Assembly: GCA_964501185.1 (NCBI GenBank)
Contig: CAZCRT010000002.1
Span: 58,680 to 122,679 of the forward strand
Direction: 5' to 3'
Origin: BS150m-G50 sp964501185 [NCBI: uncultured Bacteroidia bacterium]
GTDB taxonomy: Bacteria > CAIWAD01 > BS150m-G50
DNA length: 64,000 nt
In this document: in pieces, positions 45,345 to 53,591 of the stretch
Layout of the letters: every line of letters begins with the position of its first letter
Position numbering within the stretch: the first letter of the stretch is position 1
Notes under the pieces: generated by a model
What the model saw: only the letters and a program-made list of their open reading frames with translations
Databases searched by the model: none
What the model was told of the DNA's origin: nothing
Made by a program: the position numbers and the translations under genes

Positions 45345-46682
45345 CTACAGCTTGACAACTTCCCCTTTATCAGGAAGTACAACTGTCAGATCACGGAATT
45401 CACTACGCAACCGGTTATACATGAGCTCCGCTCCCTCCGGGCTACGGCTTTTAAAGAGAATTACTTTACGTGGTTGCATACGATATACCATCTCAAGTAG
45501 ATGGCGGGGAGAGGAGTGTGCGGAAAAATGGAAGGTCTCCAGACGGCAGTTACGGACAGGATTGCTGTCACCAAAAGATATCTGTTCACCCGGAGCTGAA
45601 AGTTGCAGGTCGAGAGCGGGGCAATTCTCACCTGTATGTCCCACGAAGAACACAGCATCAATGGTACGTGGAATAAGCTCCAATGCCAGTTGCCATGATT
45701 GACTCCCGGGCCAGAGCATTGCAGCCGGTAGCAGGTAAATTGCAGCTTCCTCACTTATCTGGCCGGTTTCTGCAGCAAACAGATCTACGACTGTATCGGT
45801 AAAACGGAAACCATCTTCGAAATGGAGAAAACGATCATGGACAGCTGAGAATTCCTGTATGGAATTGCTGACATAGATCGAGACGGGTGGAATGGCTGCT
45901 GATCGCTTCAAGTGGTACAGAATATAGAGCAGTTCCTGGGCGCGTCCCAGCGCACCGGTAGGAAGCAATACCCTCCCGCCCAACCGCAGCACTTCAGTCA
46001 GTGCAGCAGCCAACCGCTTGATCTCCTCGCGACGGCTGACATCCTTTTCGGCCTCAGTTCCAGCGTTGTTACATTCCATCAGCAGTACTTCAGCAGTTGC
46101 GGGATAACGAGCACCACGCATCACACCCATTTCACGAAGTTGAGTGTCAGCAGTATAGAACAGTGAGGTTTCCTCTGACCTGACCAGAAGTCCTGCTGAT
46201 CCAAGCAGATGCCCGGCGTTGTAGGATTCAACGGTCAATGCGGTATCGTTATTGCTGTTGTGCCACTGCTCTGGCTGGTTCAGGGGAAACTCCACAATTC
46301 GCTCATAAAGCGGTTCAATAGAAAGATTATCGTACAATGCAGGTGATGCTGAAAGGCCGGTACTGTACTGCTCCTGCATCAGAGCAGTTGCACGCTCCAT
46401 CATGCGTGGTAAAAGTGCAATGGAAGCGGGAGTCATATGGATAGTGGCTTTCCAGAAAAGCTGAGCGGCCAGAGGTAAGGAACCGGAGTGGTCGATATGC
46501 ACATGGCTGATGAATATGTGATCAGTTGGCCAGTGATAGAGCTGGTCGAAGGCGGGCAGACTATCAGAACCCCAACTCTCAGGTGCCAGACCGGCATCCA
46601 GAAGTATGCCGACATCATCCAGATTGAGATAGTAGGAATTTGCCGCTGGTGAAGTTGTATCACAAAGTGGTATCAGGAACAT
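45345..46682 (-). CDS. Beta-CASP metallo-beta-lactamase-fold hydrolase
   Basis: A 445-residue protein of the CPSF/RNase J superfamily. Metal motifs are HVHIDHSGSLP (HxHxDH), GHLLGSAGLL and TADTQ. Beta-CASP signatures follow: LLMECNN, PTGALGRAQELL, and C-terminal FHFSAHSSPRHLLEMV with the motif C His. Such enzymes cut RNA or DNA in the cytoplasm. The ECNN motif replaces the usual ExT, so activity may differ from known RNases. No KH or C-terminal domain of RNase J is present. GGAAG lies nine bases before ATG 46682 and a good sigma-70 promoter lies upstream. Confidence 0.86.
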   Translation of the reverse strand: MFLIPLCDTTSPAANSYYLNLDDVGILLDAGLAPESWGSDSLPAFDQLYHWPTDHIFISHVHIDHSGSLPLAAQLFWKATIHMTPASIALLPRMMERATALMQEQYSTGLSASPALYDNLSIEPLYERIVEFPLNQPEQWHNSNNDTALTVESYNAGHLLGSAGLLVRSEETSLFYTADTQLREMGVMRGARYPATAEVLLMECNNAGTEAEKDVSRREEIKRLAAALTEVLRLGGRVLLPTGALGRAQELLYILYHLKRSAAIPPVSIYVSNSIQEFSAVHDRFLHFEDGFRFTDTVVDLFAAETGQISEEAAIYLLPAAMLWPGSQSWQLALELIPRTIDAVFFVGHTGENCPALDLQLSAPGEQISFGDSNPVRNCRLETFHFSAHSSPRHLLEMVYRMQPRKVILFKSRSPEGAELMYNRLRSEFRDLTVVLPDKGEVVKL

Positions 46683-46714
46683 GCTTTAGTGCTTCCACTG
46701 TATTTATTGATGCC

Positions 46715-46742
46715 AATATACACTGTTGTCGAATGGTGTAAA
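46715..46742 (-). promoter_or_regulatory. Sigma-70 promoter of the beta-CASP gene
   Basis: On the minus strand TTTACA (46742-46737) and TATATT (46720-46715) are separated by 16 bases. Both hexamers match consensus at five of six positions. It predicts a start near 46708 and a leader of about 26 bases before the ATG. Confidence 0.6.
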
Positions 46743-46896
46743 AGCTATTCCGATGGCGGAGTTACCAGTTAACACTGACGATCAGCCTGTACCTTTATCG
46801 TCAGATAACTGCTGAAAAAGAGTTTCTGTTATCTTTATGCAGGTAACGGCTATATTATCTGCAGTTTCGCTTCAACCAATTTGCCATGGAGAACTG

Positions 46897-48456
46897 ATGA
46901 TATTGCAGGATCTGGAGCTGTACGATCCTCTGGCAGCCACCACCATACATGGTGACCTCGAGATCAGCGAGGGACGCATACTGCGACTGGGGCAGAACCT
47001 TGGTAGCAGCAGTGGCAGAGATGACCGTTTCAGGAACAGATTTCTCATGCCGGCCTTCTTTGATGCCCATACACATTTCATGATGGGTGGGCAGATGCTG
47101 GAGCAGCTTGATTGTGGCTCTATCCGGAGCGGTCAGGAGTTGTTGAGTGCACTCAAACAGCGTTGTGATGCCATTCCATCGGGCAGTTGGCTGGAAGGTT
47201 TTGGCCTGGATCTGGACAGGCTTGAGTTGGATCTGGAAGCTATCAACCGGATCACTGCCAGGCATTATCTCTTTATTCAGACACACGATCTGCACAGTGC
47301 GTTGGCTAACAGGCCTGCGCTGGAAAAGGCGGGTATCAACGCCTCTACACCTGATCCGGCTAATGGTAGAGCCAGGCGAGACCCCCGGGGCAATCCAACC
47401 GGTATTGTATCAGAGGGGCTGGTGTGGAAGATGCGTCAGCAGGTGCCGGCACCGACAACAGCAAAAAGACGGAAAGCTATAGCCAGTGCCACCAACCTGG
47501 CCCATTCTCTGGGAATTACGGCAGTGAGTGAAAATGCCAGCCCTGTGGATGCACAGTTGTATCGAGATCTCGATCAGGTCGGTGAGTTGCAGATGCAGGT
47601 TGATCTCTGGTATCGCAATGGCAATTTTGAAACTTCGTTGCTGGGCAGTCCCATAGTTGACACACCAAACACAAGCGCCCACGCTATCAAGTGCTTTATC
47701 GACGGCGCATTCGGATCGCGCTCGGCGGCAATGTATGATCGTTATCGTGATCGTGAAGATCGTGGTGTGTTGATGCAGGAAGAGGATTGTATCACGGATT
47801 TTGCGCAACAGGCTGTTGGTGCTGGGTGGCAACTGGTTATGCATGCAATTGGTGATCGGGCTGTCAATGTGGGGCTGAATGCAATTACATCTGCGATCGA
47901 ACGGCACGGGCAGGGTAGAGGCCGTCATCGCCTGGAGCATGTTCAGGTGATTCGACCAAATGATTACCATAGAATGCAGAAACTGCAGGTAGTCCCCTCA
48001 CTACAACCGGTTCACTTACGGCATGATCAGCAGTGGTTTGGTACATTTCTGACAGATCAGCAACTCTCTGATACCTATCGCTGGTTGCCGTTTGTTGAAA
48101 TGGACATGGCCACACCTTTTGGTACGGACTGGCCTGTGGAGCCGCTCGATCCACTGCTGAACCTGCGGACAGCTGTGACACGAAAGAGTGCTGCAGGGGA
48201 AAGTGCATTCAGCCCGGAGCAATCATTCACGCTGGCCCGGGCCCTGCGTGGGTTAACCTGGGATGCTGCCTATGGTGCGTTTCAGGAGGATAGACGGGGG
48301 AGTCTGCGGGCAGGTATGCAGGCGGATCTGGTAGTGCTTTCCGAAAATCCCTTCCTGCTTCCCGTTGATGAGCTTGACAGGCTGGAGGTGCTGGCAACAT
48401 GGCGCCGGGGTGAAACCGTGTACTGTAAAAGCGGGCGGGAGTTGAGTCATGGGTAG
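46897..48456 (+). CDS. YtcJ-like amidohydrolase
   Basis: A 519-residue metal-dependent hydrolase of the Amidohydro_3 group. The first metal motif is FFDAHTHFMMGG; IKCFIDGAFGSRSAAMYD holds the bridging region, MHAIGDRAVNVGLNAI a metal His, EHVQVIRPND another, and PFGTDWPVEPLDPL the catalytic Asp. C-terminal ADLVVLSENPF closes the beta-sandwich. No signal peptide is seen. Substrates of this group include amides, hydantoins and aryl carbamates; the actual one is unknown. TGGAG five bases before ATG 46897 sets the start; an upstream ATG at 46837 would give an unusual N-terminus. The end overlaps the next gene by 8 bases. Confidence 0.87.
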   Translation: MILQDLELYDPLAATTIHGDLEISEGRILRLGQNLGSSSGRDDRFRNRFLMPAFFDAHTHFMMGGQMLEQLDCGSIRSGQELLSALKQRCDAIPSGSWLEGFGLDLDRLELDLEAINRITARHYLFIQTHDLHSALANRPALEKAGINASTPDPANGRARRDPRGNPTGIVSEGLVWKMRQQVPAPTTAKRRKAIASATNLAHSLGITAVSENASPVDAQLYRDLDQVGELQMQVDLWYRNGNFETSLLGSPIVDTPNTSAHAIKCFIDGAFGSRSAAMYDRYRDREDRGVLMQEEDCITDFAQQAVGAGWQLVMHAIGDRAVNVGLNAITSAIERHGQGRGRHRLEHVQVIRPNDYHRMQKLQVVPSLQPVHLRHDQQWFGTFLTDQQLSDTYRWLPFVEMDMATPFGTDWPVEPLDPLLNLRTAVTRKSAAGESAFSPEQSFTLARALRGLTWDAAYGAFQEDRRGSLRAGMQADLVVLSENPFLLPVDELDRLEVLATWRRGETVYCKSGRELSHG

Positions 48457-49327
48457 ATTGTTCAAGTGGATCGCCTGGTTATTGCAGCATCTGCCGGAGT
48501 TTGTCGCGCTCTGGCTGGCGCGCCTGCTGGGAAACATCTGGTATTTTGTTATCCCGATCCGGCGTAAGGTGGTCATGCTGAATCTTCGTATAGCCTTTCC
48601 TGAAAAGAGCTACCGCGAATTGCAGCGACTCTGTCGAAAGACCCTTATCTCATTCATGTACAACTTTGTAGAGTTCACCCGTATTATTCACATTGACCGG
48701 GAGTTTATAGAGAAGCGAATTACAATTGATGGCATGGAAAATATGGAGCGAGCGCACGCCCGTGGTAAAGGAATTGTGGTGGCTTCAGGGCATCTGGGTA
48801 ACTGGGAAGTTATGGGTGCGGCAGCCTCGCGACTGGGGTATCCCATAACATATATTGTCAAACGGGTTAAAGATAAACTGCTGGATGATCTGATTAACGG
48901 ATGGCGACGGCAGGTCGGGGTGGACATTATCTACGCCCGGGAATCCGGAAGAGAAATCGTGCCACATTTGAACGCGGGGCGAACTGTAGCTTTCATGGTA
49001 GATCAGGATGCTGGAAACAGGGGAGTCTGGATAGATTTTTTTGATCAGCCGGCTTCCACTCCACGTGGTGCAGCAGTATATGCACTGCGTACCGGTGCAC
49101 CTGTCCTCTTCATGTACGACGTGCGTAAACCGGGTGGCCGTCATCATGTTGTGATACGTAAAGTAGAGCTGGAACGGGAGGATGAACTCAGCGAGGAGAG
49201 TATCATCCGGGCTATGAAAAAACTGACCATGGCGCTGGAAGAGGCAATACGTCGCTATCCTGAACAATACATGTGGATGCATCATCGTTGGCGAAGCTGG
49301 TTGCGCAAGCAGGGAAAACAGGTATGA
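48449..49327 (+). CDS. LpxL/HtrB-type lipid A acyltransferase
   Basis: A 292-residue membrane-associated acyltransferase. The N-terminal helix (residues about 4-34) anchors it, followed by RRKVVMLNLRIAFPEKS. The catalytic HxxxxE motif is His115-LGNW-Glu120 in ASGHLGNWEV, with later VDQDAG and the C-terminal YPEQYMWMHHRWRS signature. It should add a secondary acyl chain to lipid A at the inner membrane. That marks the organism as making an LPS-type outer leaflet. It overlaps the amidohydrolase and is coupled by ATGA to a heptosyltransferase-like gene. Which acyl position it uses cannot be read. Confidence 0.9.
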   Translation: MGRLFKWIAWLLQHLPEFVALWLARLLGNIWYFVIPIRRKVVMLNLRIAFPEKSYRELQRLCRKTLISFMYNFVEFTRIIHIDREFIEKRITIDGMENMERAHARGKGIVVASGHLGNWEVMGAAASRLGYPITYIVKRVKDKLLDDLINGWRRQVGVDIIYARESGREIVPHLNAGRTVAFMVDQDAGNRGVWIDFFDQPASTPRGAAVYALRTGAPVLFMYDVRKPGGRHHVVIRKVELEREDELSEESIIRAMKKLTMALEEAIRRYPEQYMWMHHRWRSWLRKQGKQV

Positions 49328-50313
49328 AGGCTGGAACGGTTGTAATACATACAGCCTTCATCGGCGATCTGGTATTACTGACCCCACTGCTGGACAGATT
49401 GCGGCAGCGCTTTCCTGAGGAACCATTGCATCTCGTAACAACACCGGTAAGTGCAACTCTCTTTGAAGAAGATCAGCGTCTGGATTCTGTCATTGCATTT
49501 GATAAACGGGGTAAGGATGCCGGTCCTGCCGGTTTCTGGAGATTACTGCTCAGCATCAGGAGACTGAAACCAAGCCGGGTTATATTACCACATCGCTATC
49601 TGCGGTCATCACTGCTCGGTGTGCTGGCCGGTGCTGATAAAGTGTATGGGTTTGCGGAAGCCCCCTTGAGCTATCTCTTCAAGCGGGCAATCCCGTATCC
49701 CGGTCAAATGCATGAAACCAGTCGTATGTTATCTTTGCTTGAGGATCCACCCGCTGAACCGGTTCTACCGGCGCTAATGCTTGGAACGGTTGATCCGGCT
49801 GGTTTTAACTTACCGGCACCCTACATCGTGCTGGCACCCGGTTCTGTCTGGCGCAGCAAACGCTGGCCTGGATTTGAAAAACTGGGGCAGGATATACTAA
49901 AGCACTATCCGGAGTTATCGCTGGTATTGATCGGTGCAGCAGGGGATAGTGAACCTGTTCAGGGGCTGTGCACTGACAGCAGGGTGACAGACCTTACCGG
50001 TGCTACTACTCTGCGGGAATCAGCTGCTTTGATTCAGAACGCGCGAGCGCTGGTCTGTAACGATTCAGCCGCGCTGCACTTAGGCCAGGCGGTTGGCACA
50101 CCCCTGGTGGCAATATTTGGATCGACAGTATTGGAATTCGGTTTCGGCCCCCAGGGTGTAGATGATCGTGTTGTATCACATTCACTTGAGTGCCGGCCCT
50201 GTGCGTTGCATGGAGTGAATGAGTGCAAACGTGATGATTTTGCCTGTATAAATGCGATTACTGCAGATCAGGTAATGCGAGAACTTAAGAGTCTCCCAAC
50301 CCTGTCTGCTTGA
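49324..50313 (+). CDS. GT9 heptosyltransferase-family protein
   Basis: A 329-residue enzyme of the ADP-heptose:LPS heptosyltransferase family. Typical spots are VVIHTAFIGDLVLLTPLL, LVTTPVSATLFE, YIVLAPGSVWRSKRWP with nucleotide contact, TGATTLRESAALIQNARA, VCNDSAALHLGQAVGTP and LVAIFGST. A Cys-rich end (CRPCALHGVNEC) is also typical of WaaF/WaaC relatives. It probably extends the LPS core. ATG 49324 overlaps the LpxL-like stop, so lipid A and core genes are linked. The transferred sugar need not be heptose. Confidence 0.88.
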   Translation: MKAGTVVIHTAFIGDLVLLTPLLDRLRQRFPEEPLHLVTTPVSATLFEEDQRLDSVIAFDKRGKDAGPAGFWRLLLSIRRLKPSRVILPHRYLRSSLLGVLAGADKVYGFAEAPLSYLFKRAIPYPGQMHETSRMLSLLEDPPAEPVLPALMLGTVDPAGFNLPAPYIVLAPGSVWRSKRWPGFEKLGQDILKHYPELSLVLIGAAGDSEPVQGLCTDSRVTDLTGATTLRESAALIQNARALVCNDSAALHLGQAVGTPLVAIFGSTVLEFGFGPQGVDDRVVSHSLECRPCALHGVNECKRDDFACINAITADQVMRELKSLPTLSA

Positions 50314-50469
50314 CTTACCACTGGCTACCAGCTAACTTAAAAGTTGACCTGAAAGCACTGTTAACGATAGATCGTCGATGTATCACAAATGATCCTGCAG
50401 GTGGATACGATACAGCGAATCTGGTTCAATAATCCGGTACCATAGTCCGGCCCCATGAATGGAGAATTT

Positions 50470-51447
50470 ATGTCCAAGCTGATCCTGAGCGGCCTGCAAC
50501 CAACTGGCGACATTCACATTGGAAACTACCTGGGAGCCATCCAGCAATGGGTGGAGCTGTCACGAGAGTATGACGGTTTCTACTGTGTGGTTGATTATCA
50601 TGCAATAACCACAAATCATGATGTAGCACTGCTCAGGCAGCGCAGTATAGATGCTGCACTCCAGTTTATAGCTGCAGGAGTAGATCTGGAACGATCGGAG
50701 ATATTTATTCAGTCTACTGTACCGGAGCATACAGAGTTGGCCTGGATCTTCAATACAGTGACACCGATGGGTTTACTGGAGCGGATGACTCAGTTTAAGG
50801 ACAAATCCCGCAGCAACGCGAAAAATATCAATGCCGGCCTCTTTACTTATCCGATTCTGCAGACAGCCGATATCCTGTTGTATAAAGCAACGGATGTTCC
50901 GGTTGGTGAGGATCAGGCGCAACACATTGAGCTTGCGCGTGAGATCACCCAGAAATTCAATAATCGTTACGGGAAACTGTTCCCTGAACCAAGAACACTC
51001 ATTACCAGAGCACGGCGTATTATCGGGCTCGACGGGAAAAATAAAATGTCAAAATCACTCAACAACCACATTGCCATCATGGACAGTGAAGAGGTGGTTG
51101 AGAAAAAATTGAGATCGGCGGTTACCGACACTCGTCGAGTGCGTCTTACTGATCCCGGTGAACCTGAGGAGTGCAATATCTATGCACTGCACGCGCATTT
51201 CACCGACGCTGACAAACGTGATGAAATCGCAACCGGTTGCCGCAGTGCTGGCATCGGCTGTGGTGAGTGTAAGAAGATTCTGGGTGCAAATATCAACGAG
51301 CAGATGACTCCATTGCGGGACAGAATCACTGAGCTGCAGAAACACCCGGATACTGTACTGGATGTCCTGCAGCGTGGTACTGCCCGTGCCGGTGAGGTCG
51401 CCAGGGAAACAATGGCCGAAGTACGCTCCACGATCGGGATACGCTAA
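50470..51447 (+). CDS. trpS: Tryptophanyl-tRNA synthetase
   Basis: TrpRS charges tRNA-Trp. The 325-residue class I enzyme has the HIGH variant in TGDIHIGNYLGAI, the ATP/Trp pocket in GLFTYPILQTADILLY, VPVGEDQAQHIEL, and KMSKS at residues 192-196 (NKMSKSLNN). The C-terminal helical domain is complete. GGAG at 50461-50464 selects ATG 50470; an upstream ATG at 50455 is not favoured. The stop TAA touches the GTG start of scpA. The preceding 140 bases contain TTGACC (50344) but no good -10 pairing, so a promoter there is only possible. Confidence 0.97.
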   Translation: MSKLILSGLQPTGDIHIGNYLGAIQQWVELSREYDGFYCVVDYHAITTNHDVALLRQRSIDAALQFIAAGVDLERSEIFIQSTVPEHTELAWIFNTVTPMGLLERMTQFKDKSRSNAKNINAGLFTYPILQTADILLYKATDVPVGEDQAQHIELAREITQKFNNRYGKLFPEPRTLITRARRIIGLDGKNKMSKSLNNHIAIMDSEEVVEKKLRSAVTDTRRVRLTDPGEPEECNIYALHAHFTDADKRDEIATGCRSAGIGCGECKKILGANINEQMTPLRDRITELQKHPDTVLDVLQRGTARAGEVARETMAEVRSTIGIR

Positions 51448-52203
51448 GTGACAATTCAGGTAAAAGTTCAGGACTTCGAGGGACCACTCGACCTGCTGTT
51501 GTTTCTGATACGGCAGAGTGAAGTTGAGATCACCGACATTCCGATTGCTGACATCACCCGTCAGTATCTGGAGGCGTTGGAAACGATGAAGCAGATGGAC
51601 CTTGAAATCGCCGGCGAATTCATTCTGATGGCCGCTACGCTGATCCAGATAAAAGCCCGCATGCTGTTGCCGCGTGACACAATTGATGGTGAGGAGATAG
51701 ATGATCCGAGGCAGGAGCTGGTGGATCGTCTACTCGAATACCAGCAGTACAAGGAGGCAGCCGAAGCATTCAGTCGGCTGGAGCAGGAGCAGCGTCATCA
51801 TTTCTATCGTCGTCTGGACGATTTTGCCAGTGTAGATCCTGAGATCCGTGATCTGACTCTGCGGGATATCAGCCTGATAGAGGTTGCCCGCGCTTTCAGT
51901 GGGGCACTGCGTAAAGATGAAGTGCAGTCATGGCATCGATTGGATCCTATTGAAATAACTGTTGAAGAACAGATGGAACTGATCAGCAGCCGTCTTTCCC
52001 ACACTCCGGTTATTTCCTGGGACGATCTGCTGGCAGAGCAGTCGCAGCGTATTTACCTGGTGATTACTTTTCTGGCTATCCTGGACCTGATGAAGGCACA
52101 ACGAATTATTGTACGGCAGGGAGCGGATAGTGGACGAATCTGGGTATTCAGACCGGATCACTTCAGTAACTGGATGCAGATGTATTATCAACCCGGTGTA
52201 TGA
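51448..52203 (+). CDS. scpA: Segregation and condensation protein A
   Basis: ScpA is the kleisin subunit of the SMC-ScpAB condensin, which organises and separates chromosomes. The 251-residue protein has the N-terminal QDFEGPLDLLLFLIRQSEVE, EIAGEFILMAATLIQIKARM and the C-terminal winged helix (LVITFLAILDLMKAQRI). GTG 51448 directly follows the trpS stop and GGGAT lies seven bases upstream. The scpB gene follows after 21 bases. The smc gene itself is not in this window. Confidence 0.95.
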   Translation: MTIQVKVQDFEGPLDLLLFLIRQSEVEITDIPIADITRQYLEALETMKQMDLEIAGEFILMAATLIQIKARMLLPRDTIDGEEIDDPRQELVDRLLEYQQYKEAAEAFSRLEQEQRHHFYRRLDDFASVDPEIRDLTLRDISLIEVARAFSGALRKDEVQSWHRLDPIEITVEEQMELISSRLSHTPVISWDDLLAEQSQRIYLVITFLAILDLMKAQRIIVRQGADSGRIWVFRPDHFSNWMQMYYQPGV

Positions 52204-52224
52204 TGAAGCATGAATGAGGAACTG

Positions 52225-52830
52225 ATGAGTGACCAGAAGAGCAGAGATGCGGCATTATTCGAATGGCATCTCTTTGAAGACTATCGTGATGTCCTGGAGG
52301 CTTTGATTTTCGGTGCTGATTCACCACTGAGTGGTCAGAAAATTGCCGAAGCTATGCAGGATAAAATTGAGGAACCTCAGGTCAAGGGAATGGTAGAGCT
52401 GCTGAACAGGCAATATCAGGAAGCCGGTCATGCCTTTGAGATCGTGCATGTCGCTGGCGGCTATCGTTTTCGTACCCGTTCAGCATACTCACCTTATCTG
52501 CGGCGCTTACTCAAGGCGCGGATCAGGCAGAAGCTCTCCTATCCCGCCCTGGAAACCCTCTCTGTAACCGCTTACAAACAACCGGTGACAAAAGCTGAAA
52601 TTGAAGCTTTGCGTGGTGTCAGTGTGGATGGCAGCCTGCGTACGCTGCTCAGTCGTGATCTGATCAGAATCAGCGGACGCTCCAGAGCGCCCGGCCGGCC
52701 GCTGCTGTATGCCACTACCGATCATTTTCTAACCTACTTCGGAATCAATAATGTCAGCGATCTGCCACAGTTGAGGGAGATCGAGGCACTGCTGCCGGAG
52801 GACCAGGAGGAGCAGGAAACTGAGGCTTAA
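52225..52830 (+). CDS. scpB: Segregation and condensation protein B
   Basis: ScpB dimerises through its winged helices and binds the ScpA kleisin. The 201-residue product has VLEALIFGADSPLSGQKIAE, FEIVHVAGGYRFRTR, LSYPALETLSVTAYKQPVTK and the C-terminal wing with GRSRAPGRPLLYATTDHFL. GAGGA four bases before ATG 52225 suggests this start; ATG 52210 is a possible alternative that adds five residues. Its 3' end overlaps the CTG start of rluB by 11 bases and carries that gene's ribosome site. Confidence 0.95.
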   Translation: MSDQKSRDAALFEWHLFEDYRDVLEALIFGADSPLSGQKIAEAMQDKIEEPQVKGMVELLNRQYQEAGHAFEIVHVAGGYRFRTRSAYSPYLRRLLKARIRQKLSYPALETLSVTAYKQPVTKAEIEALRGVSVDGSLRTLLSRDLIRISGRSRAPGRPLLYATTDHFLTYFGINNVSDLPQLREIEALLPEDQEEQETEA

Positions 52831-53545
52831 CCGATTTATCGCGCTGGCAGGAATTTCATCCCGCCGGGGTGCAGACGATATCATTAAATCCGGACGGGTG
52901 ACTGTTAACGGTAAAACTGTTGACCAGCCCGGAATGGATATAGATCCGGCCACAGATAAGATCGCAATAGGCCGCAAACGTATCGAAGCGGAGCATTTCA
53001 TATACCTGCTACTCAACAAACCCACAGAGACGGTCACGACGCTCAGTGATGAGAAGGGCCGTCCTACAGTGCGTGATCTTATTGATCTGCCGGAGCGGAT
53101 ATTTCCGGTGGGGCGACTGGATTTTAAGACATCAGGTGTCCTGCTGATGACAAACGATGGTGCGTTGACACAACTGCTGACGCATCCACGCCATGGAGTG
53201 CGCAAGGTGTATGAAGTTGTAGTGCATCGAAAAATGCTGGAAGAACATGTGCAACAGCTCCGGCGCGGTGTGAAGCTGGAAGATGGCAGAACCCGGCCCT
53301 GCCGGATAGAATTTATCCGCAATCAGGGTGCCAAGGCTGTTTATCACTTCACTGTCAGGGAGGGACGCAACCGTCTGGTACGACGGTTAGTGGAACACTT
53401 TGATTACCATGTCAGGCGGTTGGCCCGTATTGAATTTGCGGGATTGACTGTTACCGGACTGAAATCAGGGCAGTGGCGCCTGATGACCGGACTGGAGATC
53501 AAAAAGTTACGGGAGCGGATAAAGCCTTCCGGAAAAAGGGTGTAG
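52820..53545 (+). CDS. rluB: 23S rRNA pseudouridine synthase B, CTG start
   Basis: RluB makes pseudouridine in helix 89 of 23S rRNA. The S4 domain reads RLNRFIALAGISSRRGADDI to GRVTVNGK, exactly the family N-terminus, but the frame has no ATG, GTG or TTG there. CTG 52820 lies seven bases after AGGAGGAG (52805-52812), so the start is best read as CTG. A GTG at 52898 would cut away most of the S4 domain. The catalytic Asp101 is in PVGRLDFKTSGVLLMTNDG, and HPRHGVRKVYEV and FTVREGRNRLVRR follow. Total length 241, normal for the family. It sits in the conserved trpS-scpA-scpB-rluB-cmk neighbourhood. Confidence 0.92.
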   Translation: MRLNRFIALAGISSRRGADDIIKSGRVTVNGKTVDQPGMDIDPATDKIAIGRKRIEAEHFIYLLLNKPTETVTTLSDEKGRPTVRDLIDLPERIFPVGRLDFKTSGVLLMTNDGALTQLLTHPRHGVRKVYEVVVHRKMLEEHVQQLRRGVKLEDGRTRPCRIEFIRNQGAKAVYHFTVREGRNRLVRRLVEHFDYHVRRLARIEFAGLTVTGLKSGQWRLMTGLEIKKLRERIKPSGKRV

Positions 53546-53591
53546 CAGTCTACCGGAAGCTGTTTGCCGGTTCAGCTGTAAGGAGTTGAAG

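Noticed and set aside
50344-50372. TTGACC plus ATAGAT as a trpS promoter
   Set aside because: The -10 hexamer matches only about half of consensus at 16-17 base spacing; kept out of the feature list.
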